NCBI RefSeq assembly: GCF_038007465.1
Contig: NZ_JBBOXF010000002.1
Location: forward strand, 1-64,000
Source of the DNA: Sporosarcina sp. FSL K6-1508
Lineage (GTDB): Bacteria; Bacillota; Bacilli; Bacillales_A; Planococcaceae
Direction of reading: 5' to 3'
Length of the DNA stretch: 64,000 bases
This document shows positions 27,372-36,051 of the stretch, piece by piece. Within the stretch, counting starts at the first letter, position 1, and each line of letters starts with the position of its first letter. The translations under genes were made by a program, and so were the position numbers. The notes below the pieces were generated by a model that did not search any database, had not been told where the DNA came from, and saw only the letters and a program-made list of their open reading frames with translations.

Positions 27372-29221
27372 GCAGCAGGCCCCCAGTGTTTTTCAATAAA
27401 CAATTGAAATTCTTTTCGTTCTTCAGGAGATAGGTTTTTTTCAATTTCTAGTTGGCGCTTTGCGCTGATCCTTTCACGGGCAACATAAGCACCGTCCACA
27501 AATTCAATGAGATTTTTGTCGATATACATGCGGGTTTGTAGTTTCTGACTGAAAAACTGTGTCGCAACCATAAGAAAACCATCCATCTTTTCCTCTTTAG
27601 TACCGTTCACACCTGGAATCTCAACTTCATCAACATGTGTTTCTTTTTTTATACACTCTGTGATGCGCCCAAAATAGCGTTCTCCGTCATAGCCTTTTTC
27701 AAGATGCGCATCAAACTGCAAAGCTTTAACAACTTGGCGCTCAGCATTTTGCAGGTTGCCTTCTTTGTCAATCGAGTTCGTTAAATCGTCAACAAGGTCA
27801 GGAAATGTCTCCGCATGGTGCGAGAAATACATCATTTTACTGGCTACTTGTGAATTCTGAATCATTCGAGAAGCCACCCGTGGAGTATCTACTTCCCCGA
27901 TGATTGTCACATCTCCATCCATTTTCTTGGTAAGGTCGAGTCCTTCTTGCCCGCTCACACTATCGGTTTCTTGAATGGTTAAAATATTTCGTTCGGGTAG
28001 TAAAGAGCGTGCATTCAACTCGAATTTCGATTCATGGATACGGATATTCAATACCGCATTGATATATTTAAAAATAGCAAGCATTGCTGTAGTCTTACCA
28101 CTTCCCGTCGGACCTGTGAATGCTACGGAACGATTTCCCTTTACTAAATACTTTAAAAGCGTGATAGGCAATATCGCATTTTCATGTGTAAACAACTCTT
28201 CCAATTCCAATTTAGTTAAGTCATATTTCTTACGAATGAAGAAAGCCGAGGATTCCGTCAAACCTTCCCTAAATACAGTCACTCGTGAGCCATCATGCAT
28301 TTCATTTAACATGTAAGGTTTTGATTCTGATAATTGGCCAGGAAACTTGTACTTATAGATGAGCGTAATAACGCGTCTCAATTCCGCGTCACTTTTAAAT
28401 TCCAAGAATGAAAAATGAATAGTTTTACCAGCGTACATTACCCATATACTGTTTAATCCCCGTTGAGCAGTTTGAAAGGTTTCAAGCAGCAGTTCATCAT
28501 CATCGATATTCTCCATATGCTTGGGCATACCACCTGATACACCACCTGATACACCGTCTATCGCCATATCACGAATGTCATCAATAACTCCGAAGCCTTT
28601 ATATTGGCTGTAAATCCTTTGAACAACTATGCGTAATTTATCTTCAAATGTAAGCTGATGGATACGGCTAATTAAAATTTTGCGTAAGTCTTCAATTTCT
28701 ATGCGATAGCCCTTCGGTTTTAGCTTGATTAAGTTATAATCATCCAGTAATCGACCTAATCCATGCTCTTGATGTTCTTTGTATTGCTGATAGAGGATAA
28801 TGTCAAATACATCACGATCACTTAGTTTTTCTGGTGTTTGGAATGGTATCGCCAAGTTGATATTCTTTTCATCAAATTTATAGGTTTTCAGTAAGAGGTC
28901 AAACATAAATCCTCGAACAAACGTTTTTGAACCAAAATCTCCAGTGTTACACTTTTTGAGCGCTTCAAATAATTCTTTTTGGCGTCTTGCTTCGCGGTCA
29001 AATCTTTCTTTAGAATAGCCAAGACGATAGAGGTCTCTTGTTGATAGTTCAGTTAGTACCTCACTCACATATTCAGTTATCTTTGGGAGGGTGTACCGTT
29101 CATGATTATATTTTGGAACGGTACCTTTCTGTCTGTTGCCTTGCAGGATACGCCATCCAAAAGCGATGATTACAATACAAATCATTGTGATAATGATGAT
29201 AGTGTTAAGCAAGGGTGTCAT
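27368..29221 (-). CDS. TadA/CpaF-type secretion ATPase with N-terminal anchor
   Basis: 617 residues. Start chosen at ATG 29219-29221 (GGAGGA upstream). Walker A TGPTGSGKTTAM near residue 374, Asp box and Walker B region IGEVDTPRVASRMIQ, and a His box near MYFSHHAETFPD. VirB11/PulE-superfamily ATPases of this kind energise Tad pili or conjugative secretion. Unlike ordinary CpaF, residues 4-22 form a membrane span, and a C-terminal extension of about 120 residues follows the ATPase core. Overlaps both neighbours (4 bp each), so it is coupled with the CpaE-like gene and the platform. Confidence 0.85.
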   Translation of the reverse strand: MTPLLNTIIIITMICIVIIAFGWRILQGNRQKGTVPKYNHERYTLPKITEYVSEVLTELSTRDLYRLGYSKERFDREARRQKELFEALKKCNTGDFGSKTFVRGFMFDLLLKTYKFDEKNINLAIPFQTPEKLSDRDVFDIILYQQYKEHQEHGLGRLLDDYNLIKLKPKGYRIEIEDLRKILISRIHQLTFEDKLRIVVQRIYSQYKGFGVIDDIRDMAIDGVSGGVSGGMPKHMENIDDDELLLETFQTAQRGLNSIWVMYAGKTIHFSFLEFKSDAELRRVITLIYKYKFPGQLSESKPYMLNEMHDGSRVTVFREGLTESSAFFIRKKYDLTKLELEELFTHENAILPITLLKYLVKGNRSVAFTGPTGSGKTTAMLAIFKYINAVLNIRIHESKFELNARSLLPERNILTIQETDSVSGQEGLDLTKKMDGDVTIIGEVDTPRVASRMIQNSQVASKMMYFSHHAETFPDLVDDLTNSIDKEGNLQNAERQVVKALQFDAHLEKGYDGERYFGRITECIKKETHVDEVEIPGVNGTKEEKMDGFLMVATQFFSQKLQTRMYIDKNLIEFVDGAYVARERISAKRQLEIEKNLSPEERKEFQLFIEKHWGPAA

Positions 29222-30024
29222 TCCCAATCCTCCTCCGCCACTTTCGCAAAACCGAGTTGTTTCATGATTTCGCTATTAACTACACTGAGAGAATGAACAA
29301 ATGGGTAAAGTACATCCCTTTTTTCCACTTTCATCGTCCTGACAAAAAATTCTGCAACCATATCTTGGTTTACCGCATCGCGATAACCTGTTGCATAGGG
29401 TATCGCGAATATTGGAACCTTAACGTGATGTTGTCTTTTAATATTTCGCAAAGTATAACTGGCCTTCTCGTCATACTGACTTAGAAGAATAAAATACGGC
29501 TTGTCTTGGAGCTCAGTCGGTAAAGCCTCCATAAACTGTTTGATAATGTGTTTGTTCTGCGGCAAATTAACCAACACGAGGTCAGCTTTTTCAAGTAAAT
29601 CACGTGTTTTCAGACTGTTTACCCCAGTCTCCGCATCAATCCAAATAAAATCATACTGTTCACTTGCAGCTCGCAAAATTGTGTTTAAAATCTGTGAGTT
29701 TCCTTCACTTTGTTGGTTGGAGTTTTTTCCTGCTAGGAAATCAAGGTGTGATTTGTATATGGTATTGGTATACGCCGGAACATCATCCGATTTGAGTAAT
29801 TTACTTTTGACAAGACGCTCTAGTCCATCGATACCACCGTCATCAAAATCGTCCGTTTTCTTTTGTCGGTACATCTCCTCCATTGCAGAGGGAGCCAATT
29901 GCGTATGTGTTAGCAATGAGCGATGCCCTACATTTAATGACAGTATGGAAGCTAATGCGATTGTGTGTGATGTCGTGGCTCCTTGTCCTTCGACCGGTGA
30001 CCAACTAACTATTGTTTTCCCCAT
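29218..30024 (-). CDS. CpaE/MinD-like protein with non-canonical P-loop
   Basis: 268 residues of the MinD/ParA fold: first strand TIVSWSPVEGQGATTSH takes the place of the deviant Walker A, followed by LASILSL and later FIWIDAETG (Walker B-like) and LVLVNLPQ. The conserved lysines of KGGxGKT are absent. In Tad systems CpaE localises the secretion ATPase; it directly precedes tadA here. ATP binding without the lysine is doubtful but has been retained in similar Firmicute proteins. Confidence 0.7.
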   Translation of the reverse strand: MGKTIVSWSPVEGQGATTSHTIALASILSLNVGHRSLLTHTQLAPSAMEEMYRQKKTDDFDDGGIDGLERLVKSKLLKSDDVPAYTNTIYKSHLDFLAGKNSNQQSEGNSQILNTILRAASEQYDFIWIDAETGVNSLKTRDLLEKADLVLVNLPQNKHIIKQFMEALPTELQDKPYFILLSQYDEKASYTLRNIKRQHHVKVPIFAIPYATGYRDAVNQDMVAEFFVRTMKVEKRDVLYPFVHSLSVVNSEIMKQLGFAKVAEEDWE

Positions 30025-30068
30025 CTTCTTTCTCCTTTCAACCGATCATTAAATCAGGTTCGCTCATT

Positions 30069-30848
30069 TTAGGCTTTCGCACTTTCCGTGCTCTCAAAAA
30101 TTTTCAATGTTTTTGCCTTCTTTGGATTAGAGGACCTTCGAAAGAAGTTTGGTTTCATGGCATCTTTGACATCATTAATGTGTAGTCCATACAGGGCACT
30201 TATCATTTCACATAGCAAATCTTTATATTGTTTGTTCAAGCGCTTATAAGGGATGTCTTGTTCGTGCTGCATGTAGTTTCGTAATTCCTCACCAATCTCA
30301 TCTGGTTCGAAAATGTAATTCATTGAGCGCCACTGAATATCCTTACCTAACCTTGCAGAGAGAATAGTATCGAAGTACTCAGCATTCAATTTGTATTTTG
30401 ATGCAAGTGTAATTCGCTTGATTGCAGTGTTTAATGTTGTATGAATTAGAGTATCAATTAAATTAACATCTCGTAATTGATGAGCCCGATCAAAATCCCC
30501 TACGTAAAAGCGTTCATGAAATTCTGGCCATTCTTGTTCAAGTATTTCTGCTGAATCAATATCGACAAGGATCACATCGTAATTAACATGAGTTTCACCC
30601 GTCTTCTTGAGGCTTTCTTCAATGTCTAACCAATTGGTAACATCGCTTAAAATGTCGATACCTTGGAAGTCGTATACATGCTGACCCTTGCTCATTCGTG
30701 TATATCCATTTCGATACCACTGATTTTGCGTACTATCGATAATCAGCACGCGTTTGTTTATTTTGGTCAGAACGTGAGCTAAATACATTAACATGTCTGA
30801 TTTATTACGCGTTCCGACAAACTGCATTAATTTTACTTTCAATTTCAC
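30069..30848 (-). CDS. Degenerate MinD/ParA-like protein
   Basis: 259 residues. The pattern KLMQFVGTRNKSDMLMYLAH, VLIIDST, and YDVILVDID follows the strand order of a MinD-type ATPase, but no P-loop remains (GTRNKSD in its place). The C-terminal half is helical and basic. GTG start with AAGGAG upstream. Lies between cpaB-like and cpaE-like genes; probably a structural or localising partner of the other paralogues. Assignment rests on fold-like pattern only. Confidence 0.5.
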   Translation of the reverse strand: MKLKVKLMQFVGTRNKSDMLMYLAHVLTKINKRVLIIDSTQNQWYRNGYTRMSKGQHVYDFQGIDILSDVTNWLDIEESLKKTGETHVNYDVILVDIDSAEILEQEWPEFHERFYVGDFDRAHQLRDVNLIDTLIHTTLNTAIKRITLASKYKLNAEYFDTILSARLGKDIQWRSMNYIFEPDEIGEELRNYMQHEQDIPYKRLNKQYKDLLCEMISALYGLHINDVKDAMKPNFFRRSSNPKKAKTLKIFESTESAKA

Positions 30849-30868
30849 TCGCTCCTTTTCAACATTGA

Positions 30869-31819
30869 TTACTCTTTAAACTGTTCTTCGATCAAATCTG
30901 CTTGTTCCGGTTCTAAGTACTGGTTCATCGCATTTAACTCACGTTCTTGATCATTCTGTTTTCTTTGTGTATCTGACTCCGCTTCACGTTGGCGAAGTTT
31001 CTGTCTCTGTTCTTGGTTCATTTCAACTAAGCTTGCTTCCAAGCGGTCACGATTCTGTTTTTCCAAATTCAGTTTTGCAATATTCACTAGGTTTGGTGAA
31101 TCTGTAATCAACTCCATGACGTTTTTCTTAACTGGGTAAGTCATTTGACTTGCTGGTTGCATTGGACCATCTACATAAGGGAGTGCATATATTTTTGCTT
31201 CTTCGATAAAGGCATCAACAATTGCCGAACTCATTGTTAAGAGTTCACCTTCATCTAGGTTCGCCCATAGTGTTAATCCGAGTGTGTCTTTCACTTTTTT
31301 CTTAGACAGCAAAACATAATCATCACCGTTAGGAAATTGGATTCGCACATCAACATAGTCTTCCTTTTTCAATTTTGTCGGGAGATCGATAAACGAATAT
31401 TCTACTTCCCGTATATCGCCGCCGAGTGCTTCTTCTTCATATACCATTGATTCAACCAGGACAGTCTTGGCCTGCATATCCGTTTTTGCATAATAATCTA
31501 AGGTTTTCACTTCAATAATGTCCAATGTATCTTCTGATTTAGCTGCAGCTACCAAAGTTACTTTTTCAAGCATATCTTCGGTTATGGGATCGCCACGCTC
31601 CACTTCTTGCTTCAAGGCATATCCTTCTTCATTCAGTAAGGCTGTTTCATTAAGGACTGCTAGCTCCGCCCTGTACTGCTCTTTTAACGCAAGTTCTCGT
31701 TCTTGGGTTTTTGTATAATAGAAGTAACCACCAATAACTGCAAGAACCAGCGTGATACTCGCCCCAATAATACCTGCCCATATTAGCTTTTTAGTTCGTA
31801 ATCGTATGTTCACGTACAC
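30869..31819 (-). CDS. CpaB-like pilus assembly protein with SAF domain
   Basis: 316 residues: N-terminal membrane helix (about 13-33), then a SAF-type domain (EVERGDPITEDMLEKV, followed by AKTDMQAKTVLVESMV) as in Flp pilus protein CpaB. The tail (about 260-316) is a highly charged Glu/Gln/Arg coiled coil. The second GTG (31813) is better spaced to GGAGG than the first. CpaB usually acts outside the membrane at the secretion channel. It precedes the MinD-like genes in the same operon. Confidence 0.7.
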   Translation of the reverse strand: MYVNIRLRTKKLIWAGIIGASITLVLAVIGGYFYYTKTQERELALKEQYRAELAVLNETALLNEEGYALKQEVERGDPITEDMLEKVTLVAAAKSEDTLDIIEVKTLDYYAKTDMQAKTVLVESMVYEEEALGGDIREVEYSFIDLPTKLKKEDYVDVRIQFPNGDDYVLLSKKKVKDTLGLTLWANLDEGELLTMSSAIVDAFIEEAKIYALPYVDGPMQPASQMTYPVKKNVMELITDSPNLVNIAKLNLEKQNRDRLEASLVEMNQEQRQKLRQREAESDTQRKQNDQERELNAMNQYLEPEQADLIEEQFKE

Positions 31820-31844
31820 TTTCCTCCTTTATTCGTTCAATCGC

Positions 31845-33293
31845 TTACAACAAAACAAAAGCACTAATTACTCCGGTTGTAATAACGGCACTTACGACCA
31901 CTGCTCCAATTAATGCCTTCTTAGAAAACACTTGTTTACTTTCCTTGATATATCCATGCATGATGGACCGAATTGCTTCTTCTTCCTCTTCATTTACTGA
32001 ATACGGGTTGGGATTTGCTGGAAATGGAACAATATTTAGCTTCGGTAAACGTTCTTTCATATCTTTCACATTCGCTTTTCCTGCAAACGGGACAACGAAT
32101 GTAAAGTATTCTTCATCTTTAACCTGCTCGCAAAACCGGTCCGTCCAATGTTGTTTCCACTCATAGGGAGATACATGAAGGACCCGCACGTGCGCACGTA
32201 GAAATTCATCATAATGCGGGCTATCATCAATAGCTCCGATATCAAGAACGACATACTCATAGGTAGCCATGATTTCGCCTAAGCGAAGATCTTCTCGAAA
32301 CTTGTAATGATCAATTCCCTGATAATCAAACATTGCTTGCTTTCGGATGTATTGCTGCTCCCCTTCATAAAGAGCATGGATACGATCAAAATCCTCAGAG
32401 TAATTCGCTTCTATGAGTGCAACACTATGCCGCCCCTTTTGTAGAAACGCTGCAATTGACATTGCAGTATGAGTCGACCCTAAGTGAGGTTTCGCCCCTG
32501 CAACAGCCACGACAACTGTACCCATGACCTGAGTTCTGGCATAGATTTCTTTTGGTATAGGCATTAAATCTAGGTAATCTGTAAAGTTCGCGTCGTTTGC
32601 TCCCCTACCGGCTGAACGACCATCCGGAATATCAATATTTTTAGGAGAACGCGGAGTCCGTTCCTGTTTTTCTTTCAATCTTTGTTGATTCCACTCGTTA
32701 CTGGAATCGACCACTGACTTCGCCTTATCCGAAAACTGTGATAAGAGTTGTTTGGCACGCTCAACCTTCTGCGATGATGCTGTAGAAGGTGCCTCTACTT
32801 CGGTAGGTACTAGTGTTTCAGTAGTACCTTCTACTTCAGGTTCTTCATCGAACTCGACTTCAAGTTGACCGACACCAAACTTTGCAACATTCGCAAAACG
32901 TGCATCATTTGCTAGTTGTTCAATGAACAATGAAGTAGCAATCTGTCGCTCGTTAAAAATGTCCAAAACATTACGTGCTACGAGGCTTCCAAGGAAAGGA
33001 TCTCGACGCTCACGCTCACATAAGTACACAATTCGTAAATCATTGTCATAGGTAGCTCGCCACTGACCTATTAACCGAAGCATTTCTTCTTCATTGTCTT
33101 GGGCGGTAGTCGTATCACTGGGTAAATACGCATCGTGTAAAACAAGAATTGATGGGTTTTCTATTTGAATAACTTCATCCAAATACTTTCGGTGGTAAAC
33201 ATCATTGTCAATAACATCAAAACCTGCTGAAACAAAGTTACCCCTTAGGATTTCTGTGAAATCCGGATCTCCGACCGCCAGCAATATAGACAC
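31845..33293 (-). CDS. CpaE-like protein: receiver-like domain, MinD-like domain, C-terminal anchor
   Basis: 482 residues from GTG 33291-33293, chosen because AGGGGGAG lies just upstream; any earlier start would run through the large terminator hairpin at 33334-33385. Residues 1-150 look like a receiver fold (SILLAVGDPDF, SILVLHDAYLP). A Pro/Thr/Glu-rich linker follows, then a MinD-like domain from about 280 (VVAVAGAKPHLGSTHTAMS in place of Walker A, YVVLDIG). The last 25 residues form a membrane span, which is unusual for CpaE. First gene of the Tad part of the operon, with its own promoter and attenuator-like leader. Confidence 0.7.
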   Translation of the reverse strand: MSILLAVGDPDFTEILRGNFVSAGFDVIDNDVYHRKYLDEVIQIENPSILVLHDAYLPSDTTTAQDNEEEMLRLIGQWRATYDNDLRIVYLCERERRDPFLGSLVARNVLDIFNERQIATSLFIEQLANDARFANVAKFGVGQLEVEFDEEPEVEGTTETLVPTEVEAPSTASSQKVERAKQLLSQFSDKAKSVVDSSNEWNQQRLKEKQERTPRSPKNIDIPDGRSAGRGANDANFTDYLDLMPIPKEIYARTQVMGTVVVAVAGAKPHLGSTHTAMSIAAFLQKGRHSVALIEANYSEDFDRIHALYEGEQQYIRKQAMFDYQGIDHYKFREDLRLGEIMATYEYVVLDIGAIDDSPHYDEFLRAHVRVLHVSPYEWKQHWTDRFCEQVKDEEYFTFVVPFAGKANVKDMKERLPKLNIVPFPANPNPYSVNEEEEEAIRSIMHGYIKESKQVFSKKALIGAVVVSAVITTGVISAFVLL

Positions 33294-33321
33294 GTCGCTC
33301 CCCCTTAGTAAAGATGCGTAC

Positions 33322-33385
33322 AAAACAAAAAAACCCCAATCTTTAAAAAAATAACGTCGAAGCGTTATTTTTTTAAAGATTGGGG
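33322..33385 (-). terminator. Large leader terminator before the CpaE-like gene
   Basis: Perfect 23-bp inverted repeat: 33334-33356 with 33363-33385, 6-nt loop, then on the minus strand TTTTTTTGTTTTG. It lies between the promoter at 33506-33534 and the ribosome site of the gene, so it acts in the 5' leader rather than at a gene end. The leader just before it reads GGGACTACCCC. Confidence 0.85.
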
Positions 33386-33505
33386 TAGTCCCATTATATT
33401 GTATGCAATTAGTTTTAGTTGGGAACCAAGACGAAGTGTTTTCCGCACCCCGCCTTGGCTTCTTTTCTCCAAGTAAAAAACCTTGGGAAAAGGTGTTATG
33501 TTCAT

Positions 33506-33534
33506 AATTTAGCACGGTTATGGACCGATGTCAA
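33506..33534 (-). promoter_or_regulatory. Sigma-A promoter for the Tad gene block
   Basis: TTGACA (33529-33534) and TAAATT (33506-33511) on the minus strand with a 17-nt spacer. Transcripts would carry a leader of about 205 nt containing the 23-bp hairpin before the GTG at 33293. Confidence 0.7.
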
Positions 33535-33561
33535 CACCTTGAAATAGTTAGGCGGCACGAT

Positions 33562-34530
33562 TTACTTCTTACGAAGAACTGCAACCTTTCTACGGTGTAT
33601 CCCTTCTTTCGTCACCTGCGCACATGCACCTTCTAAACCCTTTTCCTCGCTGAACCATTCGTCAATAATAAACCAAATATCGAATGGGTACGTGTGTAAT
33701 CGTAACTGCTCCTGAATGAAACTTGCCATACTGACTGACGACACAGATAAGGCCACTATCTGTTGTAAGGAAGTCTTTTCGAAACCATCAATAATGATCA
33801 CTTGATCCCGTTCATACAAATAACGATACTCTTCCAACCGCATTCGAAAATAACCGATAAAGTTCTGGGACATCTGCGCCCGATCAATCAGCATTTGTAG
33901 TTCTCCAATACCTGTTTCAAGCCGCATGGTGGCAAAAGGCTTTTTGAATTTTGCGTTACCTCCCACATACGGGTACCATGACCAGCCACGTACATTTCCA
34001 GATTCTACCGCTAAGCAACGTATTTCATTCATCGCGACATGTCGCTGAACTGCCATAGAGTTTTGCTGCCATATATCCGGTGAGGTAAACGTGCATTCAC
34101 CGTATAGGTGATTCATCAATTTGAAACCACCAATCCCTAGTGTATGAGGACCAGGGGGTCGGATCACCTCTTTACCATCTTCCTCAATAAAGGCAAGGCG
34201 GCATTTATGTCTTTCCACCAACCCGAACTTACCCAGTAGTTTAAGATGACGACTGGTAATAGAGGGAGAGAACTTTTGGGACAAGTAGCGCCGCAACTGA
34301 TTTTCATTGGCACATATCGCATCTCCTACAACTTTTAAGACAGTTATATGCTCTTCATTTAAACGCCTCCGGTTCATCAATTCCAACCCGTCTTCAGTAC
34401 GTGTGAGCGGTCTATAGTCGTCGGGAAGCGCAATGCTCGACTTAAAGTTAGGGTGATCCCATATGGAGATTGTGTTATCCATACGGGGGAATTGTTGAAT
34501 GGCTGCAAGCAACTCATTTTGCTTTAGCAT
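33562..34530 (-). CDS. Winged-helix protein of the replication-relaxation type (shorter copy)
   Basis: 322 residues. A winged helix-turn-helix at about 55-120 (LKVVGDAICANENQLRRYL, SRHLKLLGKFGLVERH) is followed by a nuclease-like fold in which the acidic motif is poorly kept. It resembles the Pfam replication-relaxation group found on Gram-positive plasmids and is a distant relative of the 43.9-kb gene product. It begins where the S1 gene ends (1-bp overlap). No relaxase signature is visible elsewhere in the window, so these two proteins are candidates for DNA processing at transfer; that is speculative. Confidence 0.55.
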   Translation of the reverse strand: MLKQNELLAAIQQFPRMDNTISIWDHPNFKSSIALPDDYRPLTRTEDGLELMNRRRLNEEHITVLKVVGDAICANENQLRRYLSQKFSPSITSRHLKLLGKFGLVERHKCRLAFIEEDGKEVIRPPGPHTLGIGGFKLMNHLYGECTFTSPDIWQQNSMAVQRHVAMNEIRCLAVESGNVRGWSWYPYVGGNAKFKKPFATMRLETGIGELQMLIDRAQMSQNFIGYFRMRLEEYRYLYERDQVIIIDGFEKTSLQQIVALSVSSVSMASFIQEQLRLHTYPFDIWFIIDEWFSEEKGLEGACAQVTKEGIHRRKVAVLRKK

Positions 34531-35414
34531 TAATCAAATAAAAAAGAGCCCAAGTCTTTTTTCGTACGCTTCCCATGCGGATATTCCAGAATCGTGACCC
34601 GTCCTCTACGATTTTTAGGATCAACTTCACCGACACGGCACGTAACCCTATCCCCAACGTCGGGCTCTTCTAGAGAACGAACTTTTCCTGCTTTAAGGAC
34701 TACACCATTCTCGACTTCAACAAACAGTCCGTGAATCGGATGAACTGCATCCACACGGCCGGCTATGATTTCACCTTTTTTTAATGTATCTAGAAAAGCG
34801 AAAGGATCTGGTAGCGCTTGTTTACGTGACACTCGAACAACCTTTTGTTCTTTATCAAATAGGAGGATTTTTACTTCAACCTTCTCCCCTTGCTGTGCAT
34901 CGATAGCTTCACGTTCTCGCCAAGACCACTCAGTCCGAAACATGTACGTGTCTTGCCCACTTATACGGACGTAGACGACTCCAGACTGCCGATTGTAGCC
35001 CGTGACAGTGCCTACAAACACTTCATCATCAAGTCTGTTTTGCAATTTAAGATCTTCAAGACGTTCCCAAAAACCAACACGTAGCTGTTCCGCCGCTTTA
35101 TTTGCAGACAAAACCGCAATCTGATTATCCAAATCCAAATCCGTTATGATAAAGGATTCTTTATGTGTTACGAATTGATTGTACGAACGGTGGTCTCTTT
35201 CTCGAAATTCTGATGCTGGACAGTATCCTGTGACGCCGCCTGGCAATGCAATTTTTAACATCGTTTGTTCGATTGACTTCATTACGCCATCTACTTCAGT
35301 TGGAAACTTCATTGATGTGATACTACGGACCACACCTTCGACGATTTCACCATTTCTGCGTTTTGCTGATAGTTCCTCTAATGTTTCATTACTCTCCCAT
35401 GATTTTATCACCAT
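34530..35414 (-). CDS. S1-domain RNA-binding protein
   Basis: 294 residues from ATG 35412-35414 (GAGGGA upstream). Three or four OB-fold S1 modules: about 15-95 (EIVEGVVRSIT), 120-190 (VFVGTVTGYNRQSGVVYVRI), 205-270 (KGEIIAGRVDAVHPIHGLFVEV) and a short final strand set. The arrangement recalls a shortened ribosomal protein S1. It would bind RNA in the cytoplasm. Placed within the transfer operon between coupling-protein and winged-helix genes, it could act on the structured leaders found across this plasmid; this link is inference only. Confidence 0.8.
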   Translation of the reverse strand: MVIKSWESNETLEELSAKRRNGEIVEGVVRSITSMKFPTEVDGVMKSIEQTMLKIALPGGVTGYCPASEFRERDHRSYNQFVTHKESFIITDLDLDNQIAVLSANKAAEQLRVGFWERLEDLKLQNRLDDEVFVGTVTGYNRQSGVVYVRISGQDTYMFRTEWSWREREAIDAQQGEKVEVKILLFDKEQKVVRVSRKQALPDPFAFLDTLKKGEIIAGRVDAVHPIHGLFVEVENGVVLKAGKVRSLEEPDVGDRVTCRVGEVDPKNRRGRVTILEYPHGKRTKKDLGSFLFD

Positions 35415-35442
35415 GTAGTGACACTCCCTCTCATTTTTTGTA

Positions 35443-36042
35443 TTATTTGCTACGTATAGTACCTCCATCAATAGCTGAAGCAGAGTCCATCGTCCCAAAA
35501 GGTTTGATGCCTATCCCCTGGCGCGGTATATCGTTTGATAACAGTTGTAATTCAATATCGAATAGAAGTAGGCGGAGCCCTTGGACGTGTTTTTCTTTTG
35601 CGTCATAGAATAATTGCTCGCCCTTTTCATTTACTTCTGGTACCTCCATATTCCCTTGGCGTGTTCTCTTAGGCAGCAAGTTTGAATCAAACCAACCATC
35701 GATTACTTTAATAATTTTCCGGTAATTGTCGTGCTTAAATTCCTTCATTTCTGTTGACGAGATAGCTTTTAATTCGAGATGCATCTTCCGTACCAGCTGG
35801 GGATTCCTATACATTTCCATTAACAAATCGAATGTCACCTCTTTTTCAGGGTGATGCAATTTCAGTAAATAGATATAGGATTTCAGATGGTTCTTTTGCG
35901 CTTGTTCAAAGAAATAATCTTTAGAACCGTTCTCGCTAGTCACACCTAACAATTGTTTTATGATTTTCTCAGCAACCTGTTCAACAGGCCCTTCCATTTG
36001 CAGCTTAGATACATTGTGTAAACTAACAACCATGCTCTTCAT
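35443..36042 (-). CDS. Partial coupling-protein paralogue: helical domain only
   Basis: 199 residues matching the middle of the 909-residue VirD4-like protein, about its residues 340-520 (shared FFEQAQ-NHLK-YIYL, NPQLVRKMHL, WFDSNLLPK, YDAKEKHVQGLR). It has no Walker A or B. It corresponds to the all-alpha domain that recognises substrates in VirD4 proteins, followed by about 25 unrelated residues. A ribosome site (AGGAGAGG) precedes the start; codon 4 (36033) is better spaced. Either a duplicate decaying after truncation or a stand-alone adaptor made on purpose. Confidence 0.6.
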   Translation of the reverse strand: MKSMVVSLHNVSKLQMEGPVEQVAEKIIKQLLGVTSENGSKDYFFEQAQKNHLKSYIYLLKLHHPEKEVTFDLLMEMYRNPQLVRKMHLELKAISSTEMKEFKHDNYRKIIKVIDGWFDSNLLPKRTRQGNMEVPEVNEKGEQLFYDAKEKHVQGLRLLLFDIELQLLSNDIPRQGIGIKPFGTMDSASAIDGGTIRSK

Positions 36043-36051
36043 CCTCTCCTG

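Noticed and set aside
33334..33385. Start of the CpaE-like protein upstream of the hairpin (long frame to 33515)
   Set aside because: That reading would translate the terminator; the GTG at 33293 has a strong ribosome site.
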